Source of the DNA: HGM04593 sp045661225
Lineage (GTDB): Bacteria; Bacteroidota; Bacteroidia; Bacteroidales; Bacteroidaceae
Direction of reading: 5' to 3'
Length of the DNA: 21,696 nucleotides
Assembly (NCBI GenBank): GCA_045661225.1
Contig: JAZRFF010000006.1
Span: 1-21,696 of the forward strand
The translations under genes and the position numbers were made by a program. The notes beneath the pieces were generated by a model that did not search any database, was not told where the DNA came from, and worked only from the letters and a program-made list of their open reading frames with translations. Positions within the stretch are counted from its first letter, which is position 1; the number at the start of each line of letters is the position of its first letter. Of the stretch, positions 15,438-21,696 are shown piece after piece.

Positions 15438-16023
15438 GGATAAGCGATACAAGATAGTGCTCATTGAACCGTCCGAGATTGTTGCTGCAGGCATCGCAGC
15501 CATCATCGGTAAAAACCCCGAGTTCGAAGTAGTGCAAACCCTGAGCACCCCCGGATACTACAACGCAGGAAACAGCGAAACGGATATAATAGTCATAAAC
15601 CCGGCCGTCATAGACTACAACGACAGGTTAGACATACGCTCATACCTCGGCGGAACAAAAGCCGCCATTGTAGCGCTCACGCACAGCAGTTACGAAGAGA
15701 GCGTGCTTCGCCAGTACGATGAGTGCATAGGTATATACGACAACGCCAAGCGCATTGTTCAAAGACTGAAAAGCGCAATTGAGGAGAACACACAAAACCC
15801 CAAAAGCGACATCAACGAGCTATCGGCACGCGAGCGTGACATTTTAGCAGCTGTAGCCAAAGGACTCACAAACAAAGAGATTGCCGACACATTCAATATA
15901 TCAATATACACAGTAATATCGCATCGTCGCAATATATCGCAGAAGCTGGGCATAAACAGTATACCGGGACTTACCGTATATGCAATAATGAACAAACTTG
16001 TAGATATGTCCGACTTTGGGTAA
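15430..16023 (+). CDS. LuxR-type regulator with degenerate receiver domain
   Basis: This 197-residue cytoplasmic DNA-binding protein has a receiver-like domain at 7-117 and a GerE/LuxR helix-turn-helix at 130-190 (LSARERDILAAVAKGLTNKEIA...TVISHRRNI). In the receiver the site expected to be the phosphoacceptor Asp, at the end of DIIVIN, is N57. The usual acidic pair after strand 1 is E13-P14, and the conserved lysine is not evident. Phosphorylation by a histidine kinase is therefore unlikely, and none is encoded nearby. The start overlaps the hemerythrin-like gene by 8 bases, which suggests coupled synthesis and perhaps direct interaction. Regulation by that partner, or by another ligand, is inference. 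Confidence 0.85.
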   Translation: MSKDKRYKIVLIEPSEIVAAGIAAIIGKNPEFEVVQTLSTPGYYNAGNSETDIIVINPAVIDYNDRLDIRSYLGGTKAAIVALTHSSYEESVLRQYDECIGIYDNAKRIVQRLKSAIEENTQNPKSDINELSARERDILAAVAKGLTNKEIADTFNISIYTVISHRRNISQKLGINSIPGLTVYAIMNKLVDMSDFG

Positions 16024-16067
16024 CCAATTACGCCCAATGGAAACTACAATAACATAAACCACATTGC

Positions 16068-16106
16068 AAAACCTTGTGTAGCGAACTACCCGTTGCGCAA
16101 GGTTTT
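16068..16106. terminator. Bidirectional terminator between the regulator and the DUF454 gene
   Basis: Arms aaaaccttg (16068-16076) and caaggtttt (16098-16106) extend inward by a wobble and one G-C pair. Runs of A and T on the outer edges allow use on both strands. The right arm overlaps the last codons of the minus-strand gene, whose TAG (16088-16086) lies in the loop. Confidence 0.6.
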
Positions 16107-16451
16107 ATAATGCAGAATATGTATGCTCACACCGGCAGCAATTGCAACAAACACAATTCTCGCCCACCACTCATCGGCAACAAAAACAGCACAATTCAGC
16201 AGTGTCAGCCACACAAGAGTCACCGACACAATCTTCACACGTAAAGGGATAGCCCTATTCTCACGAAAATTCTTTATATAAGGACCAAGATGCTTATGCT
16301 CCATAAGCCAATTGTACAGTCTGTCGGAACTACGCACAAAAAGCGCCGCCGACAGCAGCAGGAAAGGCGTAGTAGGCAACACCGGAAGAAAAATCCCGAC
16401 AACGCCCAAAGCTAATGAGACACAGCCCAGAAAAGCGATAAAAAACCTCAT
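16086..16451 (-). CDS. DUF454 (YbaN family) inner-membrane protein
   Basis: The 121-residue membrane protein has three to four hydrophobic segments. The N-terminal signature GVVGIFLPVLPTTPFLLLSAALFVRSS is characteristic of DUF454/YbaN, followed by LYNWLMEHKHLGPYIKNFRENRAIP, also typical of the family. Molecular function is not established. It is convergent with the iron operon and transcribed alone, and the promoter probably lies in the repeat at 16513 (TATCTTTG on the minus strand, TSS near 16506). Start ATG at 16451-16449. Confidence 0.9.
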   Translation of the reverse strand: MRFFIAFLGCVSLALGVVGIFLPVLPTTPFLLLSAALFVRSSDRLYNWLMEHKHLGPYIKNFRENRAIPLRVKIVSVTLVWLTLLNCAVFVADEWWARIVFVAIAAGVSIHILHYKTLRNG

Positions 16452-16498
16452 CTATTCAATTTAAAACACCATTTACACGCACATTTCCAATCATTCTC

Positions 16499-16517
16499 CT
16501 TTGCACGGAATGCAAAG
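16499..16517. repeat. Small inverted repeat at the predicted DUF454 transcription start
   Basis: ctttgca (16499-16505) and tgcaaag (16511-16517) are perfect complements around cggaa. The right arm overlaps the minus-strand -7 box CAAAGATA. It could be an operator, but it is short. Confidence 0.35.
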
Positions 16518-16545
16518 ATACCAACAAACGAGCGAGAAATATAAA
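16513..16545 (-). promoter_or_regulatory. Predicted minus-strand promoter of the DUF454 gene inside the repeat
   Basis: On the minus strand TTTA at 16545-16542, 21 bases, then TATCTTTG at 16520-16513. The -7 box is exact and the -33 box has one mismatch. It lies 62 bases before the ATG at 16451. Confidence 0.5.
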
Positions 16546-16675
16546 GCTTGCTTTAATATTTTTCACAGCGAGTGCCGAAAATCTTAGAGATTTATCTCAA
16601 AGATACAAACGAGCAAGAAAAATAAAGACAGCTTTAATATTTTTCACAGCGAGTGCAGAAAATCTTTGCATAAAG
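16513..16675. repeat. Promoter-bearing tandem repeat, two copies (81/85-bp type)
   Basis: Copy 1 (16513-16597, 85 bp) begins CAAAGATACCAACAAACGAG and ends in gagatttatct. It differs by one base from the 85-bp copy at 21465. Copy 2 (from 16598) lacks the ccaa insertion and is more diverged, fading out near 16675. On the minus strand CAAAGATA reads TATCTTTG, a perfect -7 box. In copy 1 a TTTA stands 21 bases upstream of it. The unit also folds: aaagc-tt-gcttt extended by imperfect pairing, and tctt-a-gaga/tctc-a-aaga. Confidence 0.75.
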
Positions 16676-16838
16676 TACAAAAAACGACCAAGCAATTGAA
16701 AATATCATAAACGAGGCGCAAATATAAGATAAAGAGAATAAAGAATCATCGAAAAAAAATTCAAATATTGTTTTTTCTATTTAAATTTTCGTATATTGCA
16801 CTCGACATACAAAATCAAAATCTTTAACATCTACAATT
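16676..16838. other. AT-rich divergent upstream region of the DUF4488 gene
   Basis: Very AT-rich DNA without a gene. A weak promoter candidate is TTG at 16768-16770, 21 bases, then TATATTGC at 16792-16799, which has two mismatches to TAnnTTTG. Nothing else is recognisable. Confidence 0.3.
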
Positions 16839-17339
16839 ATGAAAAAGATTCTGTTCCTATTCGTCATTGTGTTATTCGGCTCAATTGGAGCAAGTGCCCA
16901 ACAGAACAATGAAGATTTAAAGATTAAACCACTCTTGGGAGTATGGCAGTATGTCGAGGAGAAAGTTATGCACGACGGGCAGACAACCCTCATCGGCAAA
17001 AACATATACAAGACTATAACCCAAGATAAAAAATACTATGTAATTCTGGGTGTCGACATTCCTCTTAAGCAAGCCGAAGACGATAAGGCGCAAATGAGTA
17101 CAGTGACATTCATAACGCAAGAGGGAGACATAGTGCTTGGCGAAGACAATCGCTATCTTGAATACATCAACAATCACTACCTTGACAAGAACCTAAACAA
17201 CACAATCTCACACTTGCGCTACCGTTTCAACGAAACAAATCCAAACATTCTGTACCTCGAGTACAACCTTGGCGGAGAAACCGAAGAAGGCTGGATAAGC
17301 GAAATATGGTTGAGAGTAATGCCGTTAGGAGCAAAGTAG
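16839..17339 (+). CDS. Secreted DUF4488-like lipocalin-type protein
   Basis: The 166-residue exported protein starts with a Sec signal peptide (MKKILFLFVIVLFGSIGASA, cleavage after ASA). The mature part opens with LLGVWQYVEE, then GKNIYKTITQDKKYY. This is the opening expected of DUF4488 or related lipocalin-like Bacteroidetes proteins, where the GxW marks the first strand. Alternating hydrophobic residues predict mostly beta strands to the end. Function is unknown, and a small-ligand-binding barrel in the periplasm is likely from the family type. It is a single gene ended by a strong palindromic terminator. Confidence 0.75.
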   Translation: MKKILFLFVIVLFGSIGASAQQNNEDLKIKPLLGVWQYVEEKVMHDGQTTLIGKNIYKTITQDKKYYVILGVDIPLKQAEDDKAQMSTVTFITQEGDIVLGEDNRYLEYINNHYLDKNLNNTISHLRYRFNETNPNILYLEYNLGGETEEGWISEIWLRVMPLGAK

Positions 17340-17350
17340 AATCAACACAC

Positions 17351-17384
17351 AATTACAAGGACGACAATTGTCGTCCTTGTAATT
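17351..17384. terminator. Palindromic bidirectional terminator
   Basis: A perfect 34-bp palindrome (17 bases per arm, half aattacaaggacgacaa) lies between two convergent genes. It is followed by tattat on the plus strand. It starts 12 bases after the DUF4488 stop and can also serve the AlkD-type gene, which ends at 17431. Confidence 0.8.
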
Positions 17385-17430
17385 TATTATAAAAGCCTAA
17401 TCAAGCAGACAGTAAGAGTGGTTACGCCAT

Positions 17431-18243
17431 CTACAGAGCTGCAACATTACGCGTACGCAACGACTCGCGCGCTTTACGCACATACAGTCTTATAACGTCA
17501 TCGGGCAAACGCGACGAACGAACAAACGAACGCGTCCTCTCGGGAAATTTCGCAAGCGCCGTTGCCAACAACCAAGCCACCGCCATACGCACATAATAAG
17601 GTTCAGCACCTTGTACCGTCCCCTGTTGCGCCGTTGCAGGTCTGTTTTTCTCACTCTTATAACAAGACCTTATAGACTCAAAATCAATACCGTCAATACA
17701 TTGAAACACCCTGTCGAGCCACTCTTCGGTAAGAAGATAACACATTGAGGTTACAATCGCAAAACGCACCTCAAATTCACGTTCGGACACGAACCACCGT
17801 TGCAGAAATGCCCACACACTCCCCTTTTCGACACGCGCAAGCCATTTTGCGTGAGCACAATAAGAGTCACACACTGCCCAATTATCAAGTACAGGCACAT
17901 AGCGGGCAAGCATCGCCAACTTATCAGCGGCAGAGCAACGCTCAAGGTTTATAAGATACCCCCATATAACAGTCTCCTCATAGCAAAGCCCCTCGCTCGG
18001 TACCGACTCGAAACAACGTATAACATCAGCGCCACAATTACACTCACGCACAGTTCCATCAGGCAAATGCAACTCACCACCCGAACGCGAGAGGCTTTTG
18101 GCAATCATTTTAATCTCGGGAGAGTGCAACCCCAGCACGCGCCGCGACGGCAATGCATTCAGCACACGCAAATGCCCGTAACGATAATGCGCGTCACACT
18201 TGAAACGCTCACACACTAAAGGCCGCAAAAGATGCTCTATCAT
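17431..18243 (-). CDS. AlkD-type DNA alkylation repair protein
   Basis: The 270-residue helical-repeat (HEAT-like) protein belongs to the AlkC/AlkD DNA glycosylase superfamily. The signature LDNWAVCDSYC at 119-129 contains W122 and D126 with the W-xxx-D spacing of Bacillus cereus AlkD (W109/D113). It is followed by FEVRFAIVTSMCYLL, the Arg-containing helix typical of the family. AlkD removes N3- and N7-alkylated purines without flipping the base. The protein is slightly longer than usual, with a Cys-rich insertion around 66-90 (ECNCGADVIRC). It is the last gene of the minus-strand operon and starts three bases after the transferase stop. Its link with envelope genes is unexplained. Confidence 0.85.
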   Translation of the reverse strand: MIEHLLRPLVCERFKCDAHYRYGHLRVLNALPSRRVLGLHSPEIKMIAKSLSRSGGELHLPDGTVRECNCGADVIRCFESVPSEGLCYEETVIWGYLINLERCSAADKLAMLARYVPVLDNWAVCDSYCAHAKWLARVEKGSVWAFLQRWFVSEREFEVRFAIVTSMCYLLTEEWLDRVFQCIDGIDFESIRSCYKSEKNRPATAQQGTVQGAEPYYVRMAVAWLLATALAKFPERTRSFVRSSRLPDDVIRLYVRKARESLRTRNVAAL

Positions 18244-18246
18244 TGT

Positions 18247-19791
18247 TTACTCTTGTACAGGAACCTTCTCAAAGATATTCAAATCCTCATTATATATAGG
18301 GCTGTTCAAACCAAGGTAGTTCATAACACTATGGAACACGTGATATTGCCCCACCTCGTCAAGCTGCTTCATACGTGTAAGAGTGTCATTCTGCCACACA
18401 ATGAAAGGAATCTCAAACTGCTCCTTTGGTGCAACCTTCACCGGCATTCCGTGCATAAACAGGTTATTCTCGCCAAGCGACTCGCCGTGGTCCGACACAA
18501 AGAGCACCGAGCATCGCTTGTCGGGTATCTGACGCAGAATCTCAATAACAGAGTGTACGATATAGTCGGTATACACAATCGTATTATCATATGCATTCAT
18601 AAGCTCCTGACGGTCGGCATTAGCAACCTCGACAGTGTTACACACCGGAGTAAACAGCTCGAACTCAGCAGGATACTTTTCGTTGTATGTAGGACCGTGA
18701 CTGGTACTGCAATGCAGTACAATAAACTGCTTATCATTCTCACACTCCATTATTTCCTCTTTCAGGCCCGCAAGCAAAAGCCCGTCATAGCGTGCATCGG
18801 CCTCGGGGTAACGCTGTGAGAGTTTTTTCTTGTTATACGCCTTTTCTATGTGCAACGGAGGTTCACCCCAGTTACACGAACGCCAAACAACATCAACCCC
18901 TTGACGATAGAGATAATTTGGCAGAATCTCATACAGCTTACCGGTCGGCTTGTGGTCAATGATAGCCTTTACAGCCGCAGTGGTATATGTTGCAGCAGAA
19001 TTTGCAACATAAGCAGTAACACTGTCGCCTTGCAGCAGCGGATTAGTCAGTCTCTCGTAACCATACAGAGAGAAATTCCCACGACGCGCCGACTCGCCGA
19101 TTATTAACACACAGACGTCCTTGCTGTCGGTAAGACGCTGAGCGTCGGGCAGAAGAATCTCTTTCTGATTAAGTTTCTGCATACGATTATAGTAACGTAC
19201 CGAATTTACCGTGTACGACCAAGGCATAAGAAGGCTGCCAAGCTGAGTGGAATTATTATCTATCCACAACACATTGCGCATATTAGCAAGCAGCACAAGA
19301 ACGACCACCAACAACGCAGCACCGACATTCTTCAAGAAACGCTTGAAGCTCGAATAGTCCGTCTTGCGGGCATACAAGTACACCACCGGAGGTACACCCA
19401 ACAAAAGCACATACAATATTGCCGAAAGAGAGAAAAAGCCTGAAGCCTCGGAGTAACGGGTATTAAAGACATTACCCATCATCATATCCGTTATCAACAC
19501 CTCATAAGTGTTAATAAAGTAAAGGCTTATAGCATCGGCAATAAAAGTAAAAGCAAGAATGGCTTTTCCCACTCCACGCCCTGCATACAGCAACAGATAA
19601 TAGAAAAAATAGTCTATCGCAAGCATCAGCACTGCAACACTCACAAAAATCAAAGCACCGTTCCAGCCGGTCTCAATATTATCGAGTACCGCACTAAATG
19701 CAGGAAAATGATAGGCTACTGTTGTGTATATACTAAGGAGCAAACTTGTACGCATTATGCTCTCGCGTCTCTTCTCGACAGCTGTTCTCAT
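18247..19791 (-). CDS. EptA-type lipid A phosphoethanolamine transferase
   Basis: This 514-residue inner-membrane enzyme has about five N-terminal transmembrane helices (within 13-172) and a periplasmic sulfatase-fold domain. Catalytic features are E233 in IIGESARRGNFSLYGYER, a nucleophile threonine at T270/T271 in ATYTTAAVK, H365 in TSHGP, D434-H435 in VSDHGES and H447 in FMHG. These correspond to the zinc and substrate sites of Neisseria EptA. The family transfers phosphoethanolamine to lipid A or other glycans. The change lowers surface charge and affects cationic peptide sensitivity. The ATGA overlap with the PHP-domain gene shows coupled translation. A later ATG (residue 13) is possible and would drop only a charged stretch. 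Confidence 0.9.
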   Translation of the reverse strand: MRTAVEKRRESIMRTSLLLSIYTTVAYHFPAFSAVLDNIETGWNGALIFVSVAVLMLAIDYFFYYLLLYAGRGVGKAILAFTFIADAISLYFINTYEVLITDMMMGNVFNTRYSEASGFFSLSAILYVLLLGVPPVVYLYARKTDYSSFKRFLKNVGAALLVVVLVLLANMRNVLWIDNNSTQLGSLLMPWSYTVNSVRYYNRMQKLNQKEILLPDAQRLTDSKDVCVLIIGESARRGNFSLYGYERLTNPLLQGDSVTAYVANSAATYTTAAVKAIIDHKPTGKLYEILPNYLYRQGVDVVWRSCNWGEPPLHIEKAYNKKKLSQRYPEADARYDGLLLAGLKEEIMECENDKQFIVLHCSTSHGPTYNEKYPAEFELFTPVCNTVEVANADRQELMNAYDNTIVYTDYIVHSVIEILRQIPDKRCSVLFVSDHGESLGENNLFMHGMPVKVAPKEQFEIPFIVWQNDTLTRMKQLDEVGQYHVFHSVMNYLGLNSPIYNEDLNIFEKVPVQE

Positions 19792-20996
19792 CTTTTTCTG
19801 ATTATAAATTTATAAAACATCAGCGCAAGCCCTGCCAACAAGGCAAGCAACAACGCATTAAAAAGTATCGTAAGCGTAATATTTACAGTGTGCGACGGCA
19901 CTCTGAATGGAGAAACCTCCTTCGATGCGTCGTAACGGGCAAAGGGATTTGAATAAACAACCTCACCGCCGGGGAAATATACGGTAAACCTTGCATAAGT
20001 ATCATCGGGCATAAAAATATAGTCCGCCCCACTGCAATTGGTAAACCTTGCAAGAGTAGCGTGTCCTTGTCCAAAAATCTTGATACTGTCGGCAAGTTGT
20101 GAAAGATTGATAAATATCCGTCCCGAATCGACACCGATATTTTTCACAAAAGGCAGGTTCTTGTTCTTTTCAATCTTTACCTCCCAATTGCCCTTACCAT
20201 AGTCAGGAATACGCATCGAGTAATAACAACCGCCCAGCAGAGCGTTTTTTATATCACTATACGTTGCGCCGGCAACCGAAACAAAGTTACAACGGCGCGC
20301 AATCTTGACACTCCTGTCGGGGAAGTGCAGGTCATCGTTTGCCAGGCCGTAACTATAATGCCCCGCGCTCAACGCCCAATCCCAAAACTCATTCTCAGTA
20401 CTCTTGCCACAATCAAGCTCCATAATATCGTAGCCCGACAGTTTCTCCATATGCTCTTTTGACGTTCCTTTAGTTCGCAAAGGGTGGTTATATTGTATAA
20501 TATCACTCTCCTTTCTCAAAATATCGAACTGAAACTGTTTCTGCGACGCAAACAACGGCAATAAATTGTCGTAACGGTTCACGTCCTTGCTGCCAAACAC
20601 AAGCTTATGGAATTTAAAAAGATTATAACCGTGTTCATACACATTTACCTGTAAAGTGCTGTCAAACGGGTGTATAGTCAGTTCATTATGGTTCGAAAAA
20701 GTGACAATGTCATACCCAAGCCTTGCAAGAGCGTCATAGACCTCCCCGGGCCAATATTCACACTCATTAAAAATACCCTCGACACGTGTATGAACGTGGA
20801 AATTCGCTTTTTTCCAGCGAGCGGTCGTGTCCAATGTGCTATAAGGGTTAAAAATATCAGGTCCACAGAAAGGACGAGGCTGCTCAAAATCATACACAGG
20901 CGAAACACTTGTGACAACAACAGCCATCAAAGCCATAAGCACCACCGCCAATAGCACCTTGAGCAAAAAAGCAATAATTTTTTTTATATATCTCAT
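19788..20996 (-). CDS. Membrane-anchored PHP-domain phosphoesterase-like protein
   Basis: The 402-residue protein begins with MRYIKK and a transmembrane helix (about 7-30), ends with another (about 372-396) followed by KFIIRKR, and holds a PHP domain between them. PHP metal-site motifs are FHVHT (H67, H69), SNHNE (H103), QYNHP (H171) and NDDLH (D222, H224). The fold is therefore a metal-dependent phosphoesterase facing the periplasm. I prefer the ATG at 20996 because the upstream alternative at 21035 is a GTG and adds 13 residues before a normal positive-inside anchor. The overlap with the phosphoethanolamine transferase suggests a role with it in envelope or lipid phosphate chemistry. The substrate is unknown. 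Confidence 0.82.
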   Translation of the reverse strand: MRYIKKIIAFLLKVLLAVVLMALMAVVVTSVSPVYDFEQPRPFCGPDIFNPYSTLDTTARWKKANFHVHTRVEGIFNECEYWPGEVYDALARLGYDIVTFSNHNELTIHPFDSTLQVNVYEHGYNLFKFHKLVFGSKDVNRYDNLLPLFASQKQFQFDILRKESDIIQYNHPLRTKGTSKEHMEKLSGYDIMELDCGKSTENEFWDWALSAGHYSYGLANDDLHFPDRSVKIARRCNFVSVAGATYSDIKNALLGGCYYSMRIPDYGKGNWEVKIEKNKNLPFVKNIGVDSGRIFINLSQLADSIKIFGQGHATLARFTNCSGADYIFMPDDTYARFTVYFPGGEVVYSNPFARYDASKEVSPFRVPSHTVNITLTILFNALLLALLAGLALMFYKFIIRKR

Positions 20997-21041
20997 ACAC
21001 AAATTCAATACAGCAGCATCGTCCCTGAGAAACACCTCTAC

Positions 21042-21404
21042 TTACTCCCTTAGAACTTCAATAAAGCCCTCGACACTGCTCTCGAACACCTTTGTAGCCT
21101 CTTTAACCCCCTCACCAAGTTTTTTTATCTTTATTTTAGCCATATATCCCGCCATACGGCCTTTAAGATAACCAATCCGCTCAAGTTCCTCCTGCGAGAA
21201 CTCATACTCCTCGATTTTATTTTTTATTTCAGAGAATTGTTTTTCAATTTTCTCCCAATCTTTTTCAGAATACGATTTATAGTTCTTCTCGACCTTAGCA
21301 ACAAGTTTCTCCAAATCCCTTATTGAAGAGTGCGGAGATTCGCACGCAAATACAGTTGTCGAAAAGACAAAAAACAGACAAATTATTAAATTTCTCATAA
21401 CCAT
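21042..21404 (-). CDS. Exported coiled-coil protein, possible lipoprotein
   Basis: This 120-residue protein has a signal peptide (MVMRNLIICLFFVFSTTVFA) and C21 directly after VFA. It could be a lipoprotein with an atypical lipobox (F at -2) or simply cleaved after Ala. The remaining part is highly charged and helical (KLVAKVEKNYKSYSEKDWEK to the end), with heptad-like spacing expected for a coiled coil. I recognise no definite family, although the SEKDWEKIEKQFSEIKNK pattern recalls small Bacteroidales envelope proteins. It is the first gene of the minus-strand operon. Its stop lies 45 bases before the PHP-protein ATG. An ATG two codons later (21398) is an alternative start. Confidence 0.7.
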   Translation of the reverse strand: MVMRNLIICLFFVFSTTVFACESPHSSIRDLEKLVAKVEKNYKSYSEKDWEKIEKQFSEIKNKIEEYEFSQEELERIGYLKGRMAGYMAKIKIKKLGEGVKEATKVFESSVEGFIEVLRE

Positions 21405-21464
21405 TACATTTTAAAAGTGCAACAAACGCAACAAGAAGCATTACTTTTCATTGCTATTTTATTG

Positions 21465-21497
21465 CAAAGATACCAACAAACGAGCGAGAAATATAAA
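21465..21497 (-). promoter_or_regulatory. Predicted promoter of the four-gene minus-strand operon
   Basis: On the minus strand TTTA at 21497-21494, 21 bases, then TATCTTTG at 21472-21465. The predicted start is near 21458, 54 bases before the ATG at 21404. It lies inside the first repeat copy, as at 16513. Confidence 0.5.
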
Positions 21498-21696
21498 GCT
21501 TGCTTTAATATTTTTCACAGCGAGTGCAGAAAATCTTAGAGATTTATCTCAAAGATACAAACGAGCGAGAAATATAAAGCTTGCTTTAATATTTTTCACA
21601 GCGAGTGCAGAAAATCTTAGAGATTTATCTCAAAGATACAAACGAGCGAGAAATATAAAGCTTGCTTTAATATTTTTCACAGCGAGTGCAGAAAAT
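21465..21696. repeat. Promoter-bearing tandem repeat array, 2.8 copies, continues past window end
   Basis: Copies start at 21465 (85 bp, with ccaa insertion), 21550 (81 bp) and 21631 (66 bp visible). The second and third are identical over all shared bases. Each starts with CAAAGATA, i.e. TATCTTTG on the minus strand, and ends with tcttagagatttatct. The array is not a CRISPR: the unit is continuous and without unique spacers. The 85-bp unit differs by one base from that at 16513. Confidence 0.85.

Noticed and set aside
16768..16799. Promoter of the DUF4488 gene
   Set aside because: TTG-N21-TATATTGC has two mismatches in the -7 box within very AT-rich DNA; too weak to call as a feature of its own.
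20997..21035. GTG start for the PHP-domain protein
   Set aside because: It adds VFLRDDAAVLNLC before a normal MRYIKK membrane anchor. The ATG at 20996 is more plausible, though the GTG cannot be excluded.
21465..21696. CRISPR array
   Set aside because: Repeats are contiguous 81-85-bp units with no unique spacers, and no cas genes are near.

Overview
The window looks like a chromosome segment of a gut-type member of the Bacteroidales. The evidence is a nanL-nanE-nanT-type sialate operon in Bacteroides order, a fused FeoA-FeoB, several families typical of the phylum (DUF5009/COG4299, cyclically permuted NanM, DUF4488, a GEVED domain, a Por-type C-terminal tail), promoters of the TTG-N19-21-TAnnTTTG type, and few Shine-Dalgarno sequences. 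Everything is read from sequence alone. Family names come from motif recognition, not from a search.

Layout. Bases 1-154 hold the end of a small Bacteroidales hypothetical protein. Bases 155-648 are non-coding, with a GC-rich repeat element and a strong GAAA-capped hairpin. Bases 649-5298 encode a 1549-residue secreted multidomain protein with a clan GH-D-like (GH36/GH27-type) barrel. A hairpin separates it from a COG4299/DUF5009 membrane acyltransferase (5382-6497). After a terminator and a recognisable promoter comes the sialic acid operon at 6820-11355: neuraminate lyase, N-acylglucosamine 2-epimerase, MFS transporter and a lipoprotein kelch mutarotase. Together these would convert sialic acid anomers, import sialic acid, cleave it to ManNAc and pyruvate, and epimerise ManNAc to GlcNAc.

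Bases 11516-11869 encode a small exported Lys/Pro/Tyr-rich protein with its own promoter. A 463-base gap with several hairpins follows. It ends in a near-consensus promoter whose -7 box lies inside a perfect 26-bp palindrome. This drives an iron operon (12333-16023): FeoAB, a Ric/YtfE-like di-iron hemerythrin-type protein, and a LuxR-type regulator whose receiver lacks the phosphoacceptor Asp. Convergent to it is a DUF454 membrane protein on the minus strand, then a divergent DUF4488 secreted protein.

The last 4 kb is a four-gene minus-strand operon (21404 down to 17431): a coiled-coil exported protein, a membrane-anchored PHP-domain protein, an EptA-type phosphoethanolamine transferase and an AlkD-type DNA glycosylase. 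The 5' ends of both minus-strand units (16451 and 21404) are preceded, at 61-62 bp, by nearly identical copies of an 81/85-bp tandem repeat that carries a minus-strand TATCTTTG promoter box. I consider this repeat-borne promoter arrangement and the palindrome-controlled iron operon the two most interesting features.
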